DNA from: Takifugu bimaculatus
Lineage: Eukaryota > Chordata > Actinopteri > Tetraodontiformes > Tetraodontidae
Assembly (NCBI GenBank): GCA_004026145.2
Contig: CP034977.1
Span: 3,883,984 to 3,947,983 of the forward strand
Reading direction: 5' to 3'
Length of the DNA stretch: 64,000 nucleotides
Part shown: one piece after another, positions 24,501 through 35,840 of the stretch
Numbering within the stretch: position 1 is the first letter of the stretch
How the letters are laid out: every line of letters begins with the position of its first letter
The notes under the pieces: generated by a model
What the model saw: only the letters and a program-made list of their open reading frames with translations
The model's database searches: none
What the model was told of the DNA's origin: nothing
Made by a program: the position numbers and the translations under genes

Positions 24501-26741
24501 CGGCCGGACCACGAGGCGCTACCAAACAGGGCGCCACCAGGCCAGAGACCACCGTTAAGAGAGGCATCCGCAACAGGAAATCAAAGAAGGCACGAATGAA
24601 GCATCCCGATTCATCAGACAGCACCGTGTCGAACCGTAAACCCCGGCCGCCTCTCCAGGGTCTCAACCAAACGTCCTGGTCTCCATCAGAAGCATCCCAG
24701 TCAGCTTTTAACGTCTCCTATCCGACCATGGTGCCTACCTATCCCCTCTACCCTCCAGCGCCTGCTGCCCCCGCTCAGGCCCCCCTCCCAGACCCATCCC
24801 TCTCTGCAGGCTATGGAGATGCCCAAAGCACCCAAGCCACACCTAACGCAGCTGCATTTCCAGCCCCCATTGTTACACCTGTCGTGGCTCTTGTGCTACC
24901 CAATTACCTCTTCTCCCAAATGGGACAGCTAGGACAAATAGGACAGCTGGGGGCTGCTCCGAGACCACAATTTTTCCCTGAGCAAACCCAGTCTCAGCCA
25001 GTGTATACTGCTCAGCAGCCCTTTCCAGCCCCACAGCCAGCCTACACCATGCAAACACAACCTGCCTACACCAGCCAACAACCATTTCCAGTTCAGACTG
25101 CCTTTGCCCCACAGCAGCCGTTCCAAACGGCTCAGACCCCCTACACCACACCGCAGCCTTTCCAGACCCCTCAGACGGCGTACACCTCTCAGACACCCTT
25201 TGCTGCACAACCCTCTTTCCCAGTCCAGACCCAGTTTGTAGCTCAAACCCCATATCCTGCTCAGCCTTTCCCTTATAGCCTAGCCTCCGAAGCCCCCAAA
25301 TCAGTGGTCCGTGATGGGGTGGCATCACGCTCCTCGACCCCAGCATCTGGAGCGAGGGAGCCGACGACGTCGCCACCTCTGTTTGAGTCACGGTGCAGCT
25401 CCCCGCTTCAGCTCAATCTGCTGAGCATGGAGGAGGGACACCGCTCGATAGAACGTCAGGACAGCACAGCGCCCTCTGCAGGAGGTCAGGGCAACGGCAC
25501 CGCTGCAGGATCTGGGTCAGTCGTAACAACAGGGGAGAAAAACAGAGGAGCAGCCAAAACTGAAAACCACCAACAGGTGAGACACAGTGAAACCAGTGGC
25601 AGTGGGGGGCACCATATCTGACCTTGAACAAGGTCAGACAAGTCAACTGTGACGTAAGCCTCATCACAACTAACGTTTGTGCTGCAGGTGGAATCTCCGG
25701 GAGAGGGTGCACACAGTGATGGCAACTCCTCATCGTGTGACTTGCTGGACATTCTTCTGCAAGAACAGGAAGACTCCCACTCTGGCACCGGATCTGCCAC
25801 CTCTGGCTCCATGGGTTCAGGGTCGGGCTCTGGATCAGGTTCGGGATCGGGATCGGGATCAGGCTCAGGCTGCGGAACATCAGCAAGTGGAGCTTCAGGT
25901 AGCAGAGCAGGTCCGCACATTAACAAATAAGAACAAATGAGCCTGATAAAACTGTTTCTAATATACATACACGACTCGGTCATGATACAAAGTCACATCT
26001 ATGTCATCTAAAGGCCTTTTGTCTCTCTGCCTATGTAGGAAGTAGCAACACCAGCAAATACTTTGGCAGCGTTGACTCCCTGGAACACGACCACAAGGCA
26101 AAGGTAAAAGGCAAAACCCGATGTGAAGGAGGTTCTGATGGTGGCCAGTCCCAGCCCAAGGTCTCATCCCAAGCAGAAGGCAAACATTTCATCAAATACG
26201 TTCTGCAGGAGCCCCTCTGGCTGCTCATGGCCAACGCCGACGACAAGGTCATGATGACGTATCAAATGCCGTCGAGGTAAGAAACCCGCTATCGAGACGC
26301 TCGTCTTTCCTGTTGCTAGGCTGTAATATATAAATGCAATGTGGTGTCTAACCCTCAGGGACATTCAGAAAGTTCTGCGAGAGGACAAAGAGAGGCTGAG
26401 GCAGATGCAGAAGAGCCAGCCTCACTTCTCCTCGGACCAGCGACGGGAGCTGGTGGAGGAGCACCCCTGGATGAGGAGGGGGGGGCTCCCCGCCGCCATC
26501 AACGTAAAGGTGAGGAACACGAACGGTGGCGTCCTGAAAGGTCGGAGGTGGAGAGCGTTGTCACATCTGGTGTCTGTGTGTTTAGGACTGCGTGTACTGT
26601 GAGGATGCAGCGGCAGCTCCCATTGAAGAGGACCTGCCTGATATGGACATGGGCGAGCTGGGAGAGGAGACAAGTCAAGAGAGCCAGAACAAGCAGAGCC
26701 AATCAGAAAAGCCTCCGTCCCAACAAGACACTGGCTCCTGA
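18522..26741 (+). CDS. per2: Period circadian protein 2 (Per2)
   Basis: PAS-domain repressor of the circadian clock; binds CRY and represses CLOCK/BMAL1. Coding exons: 18522-18964, 19811-19903, 20077-20231, 20385-20506, 20619-20820, 21473-21524, 21728-21870, 22009-22087, 22192-22298, 22447-22600, 22689-22797, 22880-23144, 23380-23533, 23611-23744, 23876-24082, 24170-24415, 24498-25576, 25688-25898, 26039-26276, 26359-26509, 26586-26741; 1499 codons plus stop, longer than human PER2 (1255). PAS-A ~271-340 (DIFAVAVSLITGKIVYISE), PAS-B ~410-520 (RIFTTTHTPN..., DERAVPLLGYLPQDL), beta-TrCP degron SSGYGS ~558, FASP serine cluster (ESVVSITSQCSYSST) ~777-790, CRY-binding C-terminus with DCVYCE. FASP context, degron and the PER2-specific HKVR-GP-NEDVFAA segment separate it from Per1/Per3. 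A Gln/Pro repeat tract (25000-25280) and a (Gly-Ser)9 run (25814-25870) are expanded relative to human. Main ATG has C at -3. Confidence 0.96.
25814..25870 (+). repeat. In-frame Gly-Ser codon repeat in per2
   Basis: Nineteen alternating Gly and Ser codons (GGN TCN), partly homogenised as GGATCG. Coding repeat between the Q/P-rich region and the C-terminal CRY-binding domain. Confidence 0.85.
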
Positions 26742-26906
26742 ACACACACCCTCCCACCCACAAACCGCCATTGGAACGACACACAGCCAGCCGTGGACTC
26801 TTACGATGCACACACACACACACCCAACGTGGCCGAGGGGCGAACTCATACCCCTTAAACTGGAACAGAACTCTGTGTTTCCACTGGTGATTTAGAGGCT
26901 GTGTGT

Positions 26907-26910
<4 letters not shown>

Positions 26911-26950
<40 letters not shown>
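26911..26950. repeat. (TG)20 microsatellite in per2 3' UTR
   Basis: Uninterrupted TG dinucleotides. Confidence 0.9.
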
Positions 26951-26953
<3 letters not shown>

Positions 26954-27059
26954 TGTTTGGTGAACTGCTAACTCCATGCGGTTCTTAAGGCCAGTATCGG
27001 TAATTGAAGGTCTTTGAACGCATCGCCTTCAAATAACTGTCGCACAATGGCCAGCCTTG

Positions 27060-27067
<8 letters not shown>

Positions 27068-27093
<26 letters not shown>
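27068..27093. repeat. (AC)13 microsatellite in per2 3' UTR
   Basis: Uninterrupted AC dinucleotides, 117 nt downstream of the (TG)20 run. Confidence 0.9.
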
Positions 27094-28810
27094 TTAACCA
27101 GGGTACCCAAACTGTGAGGTTGCTTACCTTCAGACCTTCTCAAAATAGTTTTATTGAATTATTTTTTTCTTTGAGCTTTGTAGTTAAAAAAAAAAAAAAG
27201 ACAAATATATTTAAGGGGCAACTCCTAATATAAATATATTTAATTGATTTTGTAGAAAATATTTGTCATTTCACTATAATGGGCAACAAATCCAGCTTTG
27301 CTGTTTAAATATTTGATGTCTGTGTGTTGACGTTTTGCCATATAGTTACTTTTTACTTCCCGAATTCCCCGTGGTTTTTCTTGCTTTTCCCAGTTGTGGC
27401 GTTTTTGTCGCCTCCCTCACCTTTTTGTGCTGAATTACACATATTTATCTAATTAATTATGGGCATGCTTGCACTATCCAGGCACACAGCAAAGCGATGC
27501 CTGACTAAAATTGTTAATTTCCCCCCCCAAAAAGATTTGCTATTTATTTTTCAATAGATCAGATATCTAGAGTATATTTTGTTATTTATAAGCCAAAGTC
27601 TTTGAGTTAAAGGGTCTTTGCTGTGCACTGGCATCAGTACCTAACATAAAAGGACATTTTATCCCGAGATTTAAGATTAATATTCCCTTTCCCAGATAGA
27701 GGATTCCACATCTACGTAGATATTTCTATCCTTTTTTTTTCCAGCTGTTTCAATTATGCAACAAAATTCTGAGTCCTTTGACTTTTCTTTTATTCACTAT
27801 CTCTTATATTCTCTTCTTGAAGTATTTGAACACACCGCAAAGATCTTAACAATGCTGGCATGTGTGCGTGCACGCTGTTAGGATGTGTTTAAACCGTTCA
27901 TTTCAACACTGGGATGGATCAACAAACGAGGAGAGGAAGCCGTGTTGCCTCAGAGACGCGGTGACGTCTGACCACCAACGTCTGTGCTACACCCTCATCG
28001 TTCAACACAAAGTATTCCGAAAACTGTGATGGTAACCATGAGGAAATCTGGGAACAATTCTGGTGCTACAGCGGGAAAACCTGTTGGGATTGTGAATGTG
28101 ACGGAACAGACCAAGAGCATCAGACAGGTTCATGTGGCGGTTGTTTTTTTGGTTGTTTTTTTTCATTGTCATTGATCGTGCTTTTGTCAGAACTTTTGAA
28201 AAAATGTCTATTTTTCTATTTCTTTCTTGTGTATTTTAGTTTGTTTGAAGAAAGAGCTTTGAGTGTTGTTTGACAGACGCTACCTCTGGAAAAAAAAAAA
28301 AAAAATCCCAGGTCATGTTACTGTTAGCAGGACACAACATATGCACATGGACAAAGCACACTGGTCAGATACTTGAGTAACTGATGGTAACTGATGACTT
28401 TGTGGACACCGATTCACGGTTTGTTTCCATATGAATGAATGAATGCACAGACAGGAGGAGCACGTGTCAATAAGCAATTCAAGTCTGTGTTGCGTCTGTT
28501 TTTTTTAATTATCTCAAGCGGTGACCTCTGGAGCTCACCTGTACAGAACTGATCTGCTCCCAGTAAAGCAGTGCTCCAGTCTTTATATTCTCATTGAGCA
28601 AGTTTGATGTTAACAGGCCGTTGGGAGCATCCCGGTCTGGAAGTGAATGCACCCTACTGGCATATGATGCTGTGTACACTCATGTAAATTTGTTTATTTG
28701 CCACTGTGCGAGTCTGTGCTATATCAAAATATTAAACTAGCACATTTATGTGCATTTTTGTAGGTCTAAACAATGTGTTCGAGACGATGTTGTAATAAAA
28801 CAAAGGAAAT

Positions 28811-30400
28811 ATCACCCTGTTGTGCGGCCTTTCTGTCAGCATGTGAGAGGTACCGCTCGGCCCCCTAGCGGCCAGCGCCTGTACTGCATGGGTTCTATTT
28901 ATAATTCAATGAAAATTCCGTTTTTGATTCTGATGGTGTCCATACATGCAAAGTTGACAAGTGTTCCTCATTTACTGCATCATAGTTGCAATGAATAAGT
29001 ATTAGCATTAATGAGTATTTATAAATGCTTAATAGCTTTTTGGTAAATTAACTGGATAAACAAAGCATGAACGTTTGTTTTTGTTCCCTCAAGTCTCACA
29101 GACATTAACAGTCCAAATAGAGCAGCTCAATTGACATGTGCTAAGTTGCAGAGAAGTATTAAGTTCATTGAGTTGCCGTACTAATGACAGTTTTGCCCTC
29201 ATGGTGGCGTATTTTGTGTCTGCCTCAGAGTCGGAAGACAGTTGAGGGTGGCAGGCCGCCCCTGGGGGATAGGTTTCAGCACCATATGCTCACCTCTGCC
29301 GTTGAATTACTCTCACACCAACTGTTGACCTATATAACCTCAGGACTCAGACGTACACTCGCAAAACCAAACCGCAGCTAATGCGTTTTCACCTCCCTCC
29401 TGCCTGCCTCCTCTGGCCAAACCCAAAGGTCTTCAAAGGTTTGTCCTTAACTTCTGTGTCCAACTGCCCAGAATAACGTGTGACCGGAGTTTCATTCGTC
29501 CTCCACGACAAAAGTTCTCACCTGGCTGTTGTTTTACACCAGCAGAAACCAAAACAGCGTTCAGCAATATCAGCAAGGAAGGCGGAAGACTGAAGGTTAA
29601 CATCTTAATTTAGAGTCTCCACTACCTTAACAGTAATATCTTATCTGTGGTTTGAGGAGCACTTTTTTGTTAGAGCAAAAACAATAAAGACTCTAAATGT
29701 CTTCCGGACTGGCTTTAACATTTAAACTGCTGTTACATATCTCCATTAAAGGCAACCATTTTTGATGGTCTAGTAGCTTGATGGATGCTTTGATGGTCTT
29801 GTATCGATCCAGTAGAGCTGCCTTCCTGTCGCTCCTTCCAGGCCTGGAGGTGTCTGGATGATCCAGTGTCAGTCAAACCCCCTTTGAAGACCGCGAGCTG
29901 CCTCGTATCCTGTGTAGCTGCGACCATTTGACGCTTCTCTGTCAAATGGTCGCAGCTTTGATCACTGTTTCTTGGCTGCTCCCATTTCAATTGGATTGGA
30001 TCCCTCTGATCTTCGCACCCACACAGGCAGAGTCCATCTTCCTGTTCATTCATGATTCCCACAAGCGCTCCGGCGTCTTCCGATAACACACAGCAACACG
30101 AACAAAATAGGAGTTTATCATCTGGAACCTGAACATTGCTAATCCCCCCCCCCCCCCCCCCCCCTCCCCCCTTCCCAACCAATTTCAAAGCAGCTGCTAA
30201 TGGAAGGACGTTAGCAACTGGTCGTGACAGGATCCAACAGATCATCGTCGACCGGTTTATGAGCATCTTTGTTGTGTAAAGGGAGCGAGTCAAATAATGT
30301 GCTTATGGCCTAAATCGGAGTGACCAAATTATCCTCCAAAGGATGTTGCACAAAAGGTTAAAAGATTCAGGTCAAAGTCGGCGATGTCGGCGTTGTAATA
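28811..30400. other. Intergenic gap between convergent per2 and hes6
   Basis: No supported gene. Contains a perfect 17-bp inverted repeat with an 8-nt loop (29916-29957) and a poly-C run near 30147-30164. Open frames across the poly-C are low-complexity artefacts. Confidence 0.6.
29916..29957. repeat. Perfect 17-bp inverted repeat (hairpin)
   Basis: Arms AGCTGCGACCATTTGAC (29916-29932) and its exact reverse complement (29941-29957) around GCTTCTCT. Beyond the arms pairing stops. Confidence 0.9.
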
Positions 30401-30932
30401 AGGTTATTTTATTTAGCAGTTCCATACATTTACTAGCATTTCTACACATTAAAGCTACGGTGTTCATTCTGCACAAGGCTACCGCTCCAACAAACTACAG
30501 GTTGTATGAAATACAATAGAATTATTTATATTAATCAAAGGTATTCTCAGTTTCTAAAAGAGCTTTTCTCAATGTTCTATGTACACAACGTTATTGACAA
30601 CATCGGAACTATTCCCTGTTGGTTCTTCATTGAGTTTTGAGACAGAAGCTTCTGTCCTCCAAAGTCACAACAGATGAGTGGGGGAAAAAAATACTAGGAA
30701 ATAAAAGTAGGAGCAGGCAACAGAGGCGCCTCTCACCCAGCAGAAGCACTGGGTCAGGAACCTGCTGTGGATGAAATATATTCCAGTAATGGTTTGCTAC
30801 ATGTTCCAGGAAATCCGTGGTCCTTCTGCCCATGCTGCTGCGATGAAATGAGTCCATAAAAACACATTCCTGTCTCTCCATTCCAATACGATGCACTCCC
30901 TCCAACCTGGATCCCACCTGAAGCCCCAAACC
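30400..30932 (-). other. hes6 3' UTR with poly(A) signal
   Basis: On the minus strand, AATAAA (plus-strand TTTATT at 30408-30413) lies about 520 nt downstream of the hes6 stop codon. Confidence 0.5.
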
Positions 30933-31942
30933 CTACCAGGGTCTCCACATAGACCGCGAGGAGGTCATCAGGCCCTCTCTGTGCTCCAGGCCCTCGGTGG
31001 AACTCTGGTTATGCTCGCTGTCGGTGTCATCAAGGTCGGAGCACAAGTCCTCGCTGGACGTCGTGGACGGAGCCGGGGAGAGGACGGCGGACAACCCGCT
31101 GCGTCCTCTGGGGGACTCCAAGGTCACGCAGAGGGACTCGCCGCCACCATGCCAAGTGCCGCCATCGCTGCCGGACGTGTCTGCGATCAGGTCCATCAGC
31201 GTGTCCTGGAGGTGGTCCTCGTTCAGGGGCATGCACTCCAGCAGGTGGTTGAGCAGCTCCGCCGCCACTGTCGCGTCGATGCCCGGGCAGCTGGACACGA
31301 ACATGTGCACCTCGTGCATGCACTGAATGTAGCCGGCCGCAAACCTCTCGTTGGCTTCTCTGTTAAGCGCCTCTGTTTCTGCGGGATGAAAAGACGTGAG
31401 GCGATGCAGTGAAATCAAGAGCAGTCAGCGAGGAGCGTGGTGAGGTTTGTTCCGCATCTCCAAACACGTGACCCCAGCCCCAGAGGTGCGCGTACCTTGG
31501 GTTTGATCTTTCAGGACGTCCTCCACCTTCTTCACAGTCATCTCCAGCACCTCCGCGTTCTCCATCTTGGAGTGAATCTGTCGAAACGGACGAGGGGCGT
31601 CAGAAACCACCGGCACCGCGTACCTGTGCGGGCAGGTGACGCGCCGTGCGCGCGTCCTACTCACGTCTGTGTCTGCCAGCAAAGTCCGCAGCTCCCGCAA
31701 ACTCTCATTGATGCGTGCTCGCCTCTTCTTCTCCACCAGCGGCTTCCGGATCTGCAAAGATTCACACCACAACTGTCAGAAACCAAAGAAAGATGTCGGC
31801 GCCGACCTGGATCTCCGCCGCGTCCTCTTCACCGGCTCCGGCCGGACGAACGCACCTTTCTGTCCGTTTTCTGACGCCCAAAGTCGAACTCATCTCCGTC
31901 CATGTCGAGTTCGGTGTGGCTTGACCGGGCCGAGGGAGCCAT
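30933..31942 (-). CDS. hes6: bHLH-Orange transcription factor Hes6
   Basis: HES-family nuclear protein of neurogenesis, myogenesis and the somite clock. Four exons on the minus strand: 31942-31856, 31751-31665, 31577-31496 and 31378-30933; 233 residues. Basic region and helix 1 (KPLVEKKRRARINESLRELR) at ~32-51, a short loop, helix 2 (MENAEVLEMTVKKV), Orange domain (FAAGYIQCMHEVHMFVSSC) ~96-135, acidic/Ser-rich linker with DLCSDLDD, and the Groucho/TLE-binding WRPW at the very C-terminus. The loop is two residues shorter than in the neighbouring Her8-type protein; a shortened loop is a known HES6 trait. Start chosen at MAPSARSS, matching the MAPP start of mammalian HES6. PER2-HES6 adjacency is conserved with human 2q37.3. 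It is transcribed towards per2. Confidence 0.93.
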
Positions 31943-32123
31943 GTTGGTCGTGTAGCTTCAACCGCTGCTGCGTTTTTCCTCAGTGAGGAGGCAGCAGCTG
32001 GCAGACGGAACCGGTTTCCGGAAGAACAAAACAAATCGACAAACTCCCAGGCGAGGCGAGGCACCCTGCGTTTATTGTGCACTCCAAAAGGACGTGCTGC
32101 TAGGTCTGAGTGGCTGTTGTTAG

Positions 32124-32153
32124 TATTTATAGGGGCTTATTAACATGTGAATG
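32124..32153 (-). promoter_or_regulatory. hes6: hes6 core promoter (TATA plus CATTCACATG)
   Basis: On the minus strand, CATTCACATG (plus 32144-32153) is followed 13 bp later by the TATA element (plus TATTTAT, 32124-32130), about 180 bp upstream of the hes6 ATG. Motif and spacing are identical at the her8-type gene. Confidence 0.65.
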
Positions 32154-34400
32154 GGGGCCGAGTCGCTCTCGCCGGGGAACAACAGAGCGCACACGGCCGC
32201 AGCCAATGAGCGCGCACAGCCTTTGTCTCCGGACGGCCCCAGTCTGCGCCCCGAGCCACTGGATGTGCTTTAATCAGACAGTCTGCTGTGTCTCTTTCTC
32301 TGGTCGGGCTCCTTTCGCTGTTGGAACCGCGTGTACACAAATCTGCAGAAGCAGAATATTATATGGTTCCTTTCTTTTTTACATATTTACCAAAGTCCTG
32401 CACCGTTTCTCCCGACGCTGTTGTCATTTTAAGAAGCTCCTTAGTGGTTAAACACAAATGCGCGTGTGACTGAGCTCATTCACTGCACTTAAGCTCATTT
32501 CAGAATGCAAGTGTGTGTGTGTTTTGTGTTTATAGTGTATTTTTCTGTCCCATTATTCGATCAGCCGGCCTTTTGTGTCGGGGACTCGGCAGATTTCCCC
32601 TGTTTGCTGGATGTAACGCGATGCCTTCAGTTGGCAGCTGCTGCTGCTGGCGGCCCCTCGGCCCAAACTGAATCAGCCGGGGGAATTAAGGGCCCTTCTC
32701 CAAAGAAAGCGACAGGTGTTGGCCTGCGCCTCGTTTGTTCTCTGTCTTGTTCGGAGGTTTCAGGGCGCATATGCGGCTGCATTCTCACATTGCCCGCATG
32801 TGCTTCAGCACAAGTCGGCATGATCTTGCCCCGTGTGTGTCTTAGCGCGCTGAAGGTGCAGTTTAAACATCATTACCGGAGCTGGGAGCTGAGGGGGTCC
32901 AGGTTCGGCTAAGCTGCCTGTGTGTAATGTCTGTTTGTTTATGTCAGTGAAGGAGCTCAGCCCGCTGCCCTCGTTATTTTTCTACTGGCATTGTCATGCA
33001 AATCCCCCCCCACAATGGAGCAGTGCTCTCAGGAAAGGGCCCGCGCATGCACGGCCCTGCCACCTGTCAGGTAAACGCAATGCTTCGTGTGTTCTTTTAC
33101 GTGCAACATTTCCGAGAAAGGCACCCATTACCCTCCACACCCCATAATAAACTCCCACCTCCACAATCAGACCTTTAAAGTACGGAGTGTTTGGCGCGTC
33201 GCCACCCCGGATGCTTGTGTGAGAGCTCACTGGTGAGGACTGGGGAGGCTGTGGGGAGCAGCTGGCTCCCCTCTCTTTTGTTGCCCTGGGCCCCGGCGTC
33301 CCCCGCGCTCCCGGGCCGCCCCTGGCTCCATGTGGTGGCCAATAATAACGGTAACAACAGTGCTGGAAGGGAACAGATGCGCCTCTGTACTGCAGATCAC
33401 TGTGATGAATTATCTCTTTATTAATGCGCAAAAATGGCGGAATTTCCTTTCAATTTAGATCTTTCCTGGCGTGTTGTACAGCTCACATATTCCACGGACC
33501 CTGACTTAACCCTCGTGTAATGTTCATATTGTTGCTACTCAGCCAGCGTTTGTGGGTCTGATGGACTCGTTGCATTTTGTGGCTTTTAATGCCTCACAAT
33601 CCAACACGTTTATGTTAAAATACTGAACAGATGTTTGCCTTATCCCAATTACAAGCAGTGTAAACAATATATAGGGTTACTATTTGCCCTTTACCTTTGT
33701 TAGGTCACATTTATAACTTATTATTTAAAACATAATAAAGAAAATCAATTAAAATCAAGATATGAGAGGAAACAAATTTACAAGTGAAGCAAGGTTTTTC
33801 AAAACTACTGACTTTTATTTCTTTGAACTTATTTTTATTACTTATTTTTATTTATTTAATAAAAAGTGAAAACGAGCACCACACAAGGGTTAAACTTGAC
33901 CTTTGTGTGTTGTAATCTTAAACTGCGTGCCAGGGATAGTCTTTCAATTTATTACATTAAAGAATAAAAATCATTGTTAATATGTTAAGTTCGCGGTTTT
34001 GGCCCTGCAACCTTCCCTGCAGTCATTGAGACTTTGGCAACATTTAATTAAAAAATAGAATACTTTTAATTAAGGCGAGTCCAAAATTAAGTTATCAAGT
34101 GATAGATTTTTTATAGTGTGATAAATTTAATGGAAGTACCTATTCTGGTCAATAGGGGGCAGTAATTTACCGAGTTTTCGTGATTCTATGAACGTTTTTG
34201 AGTCATTTAATCGAGCTACATTTACAGTTTATTCGTCGGATACTAAAGCAGAATTAGATTGGCTGTTGTAAAATTACATTTACATATCAAAAAGAATCAT
34301 ATTTTCCTTAAAGATGAACTTATGTGTTGTTGAGTTAACGAGTGGCTGCAATTATGTGTCTATTAAAGTTAGTACGGAGGAAAAAAATAAGACACTAGTT
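32154..34400. other. hes6 upstream region / intergenic to the her8-type gene
   Basis: About 2.2 kb without a supported gene. The hes6-proximal half is GC-balanced, with E-boxes and an ACAATGG Sox-type word near 33010; 33450-34400 is strongly AT-rich. Enhancers for the Hes/Her pair may lie here, but none can be proved from sequence alone. Confidence 0.5.
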
Positions 34401-34717
34401 GTGAAATTGATTTTTTTTAAAATTATTACTTTATTCTGGGTACCATGCAATGCAAAGAAATTCTCTAAAAGCAAAGTCATAATATAAAATAAATAAAGCG
34501 GTTAATACAATAAATACGTGAAATATTAATAAGAGCCTTCTACAAAACAGGCTACAAGAAATGAACTTCTGAAGGGAAGCAGAGGAAAGATCTGTATATT
34601 ATAGCACGTCTACAATAATGATCACCGGAACAAAACTGCCCCACATTGGTTTTCTGAGCATCTATAAGATACATAAAAGAGTCTAGTAAAGAGCCACGCG
34701 CATCGCTCCAGCACTTA
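34400..34717 (-). other. 3' UTR of the her8-type gene
   Basis: Minus-strand AATAAA (plus TTTATT at 34430-34435), about 285 nt downstream of the stop codon. Confidence 0.5.
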
Positions 34718-35753
34718 TCACCAGGGCCTCCACATCTCCAGCAGGCCCAGCTGGGGGCCATGGGGTGGGGGGCTCTGGCTGGGATCAGCCACGTGGGCGG
34801 GGGGCCTTTTCCTCTGGAGGTGTCTGGCGACAGACTCCCCTGACAAGGCTACGCTCGTCCCCTGGTCGGCATGTGGAAGGAAGTCCTGCTGGAGCTCGGA
34901 CTGGGGGGGGCAGTGGTCCGCGGACCGGGGCAGAGACTTGAGCAGGTGGTTGAGGAGACGGGAGCCCAGCGTTTTGTCCATCCATTCGCAAGTGAGAAGC
35001 ATGTTGTGCACCTCGTGCACGCACTGGATGTAGCCTGTGCTGTACTTCTGCTGAGCCTCCAGCCCTGACGTGACCTCTGGAGTGGGAGAGAGGTGGAGAT
35101 GCGTCGTTACAGCGACCCCTGGTGGCCGCTGCCTTACAGGTCTAAAACTAGTTTCTGAGGGCGCTAAGGCAGCGCAAATGTAACATGTTAAATGTTTTAT
35201 TACCGACAATTTCCCACGTTCATTTGAAGGTTTTTAAGTGCAGCATCGATAACTTTTACAATGGTCGAGAGGAAAAGGGAGAAAAATCCCAAATGTGAAT
35301 TCTCACCACCGCGCTTGCTGCTCTGGATGTTCTGCAGATGCCTGACTGTCATCTCCAGGATATCTGCCTTCTCCAGCTTGGACTGCTGTTGAGAGACGGG
35401 TCCCGGTGTGAAGCAGGTTTCCAGGTGGGTGTGAAACACGTGCGTGCGTGCGTGCGTGCGTGGGTGCTGATACTCACGTCCAGCTGGAAAGCTCCGATCA
35501 CGGCTTCCTTCAGCTGATCCAGACAGTTGTTGATCCTCTCCCGCCGCTTCCGCTCGATGAGTGGTTTCCTCATCTGTGACGGGACAATAATAACAACCGT
35601 AATAACGCAGCGAGGGGGGGGGGGGCCACGACGCGCGGAGGCTTGATCCAAAAGCAAAATTCGGTCTTTATGCATCCAGAACTAAAATACCTTCCTCTCC
35701 TCTTTAGCCCGGGAGCGTTTGCCGGAGCTGTGCTCCATGGATGAAGCAGTCAT
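34718..35753 (-). CDS. bHLH-Orange repressor of Her8 type (her8.2 candidate)
   Basis: A second hairy/E(spl)-related repressor, tandem to hes6 and on the same strand. Exons 35753-35691, 35573-35478, 35385-35307 and 35076-34718 encode 198 residues: start MTASSMEH, basic-helix 1 (RKPLIERKRRERINNCLDQL) ~23-42, helix 2 (KLEKADILEMTVRHLQNIQ), Orange domain (YSTGYIQCVHEVHNML) from ~90, a Pro/Ser-rich linker and terminal WRPW. The three intron positions and phases (0, 0, 1) equal those of hes6. The MTAS start and KLEKADILE helix resemble fish Her8 proteins; exact orthology within her8.1/8.2/8.3 is from memory and not settled, so no symbol is given. Predicted nuclear repressor recruiting Groucho/TLE. 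The promoter has an RBPJ-like palindrome, suggesting Notch input. Confidence 0.88.
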
Positions 35754-35840
35754 GTTTGGAACTGCTGGTCTGTGCGCTTCTGCGTCCTCTCCCCAGGATC
35801 CCAGCGCCTCTTTAGGGCCCTCGGCGCGGCGCGGCCCCCT

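Larger units (their letters stand above)
26742..28810 (+). other. per2 3' UTR with poly(A) signal
   Basis: About 2.05 kb after the TGA at 26739-26741. Holds (TG)20 at 26911-26950 and (AC)13 at 27068-27093, which are complementary on the transcript, several AT-rich stretches, and AATAAA at 28794-28799 as the most likely polyadenylation signal (an ATTAAA lies near 28731). Confidence 0.65.

Noticed and set aside
24873..25391. 172-codon minus-strand ORF
   Set aside because: Antisense shadow of the Gln/Pro-rich per2 exon.
18522..26741. per1 or per3 as the identity of the clock gene
   Set aside because: The FASP region, degron context and hes6 neighbour fit per2.
29733..30293. 186-codon minus-strand ORF downstream of hes6
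   Set aside because: Crosses a poly-C run (Gly repeat) and the 17-bp hairpin; no recognisable domain and no splice or promoter context.
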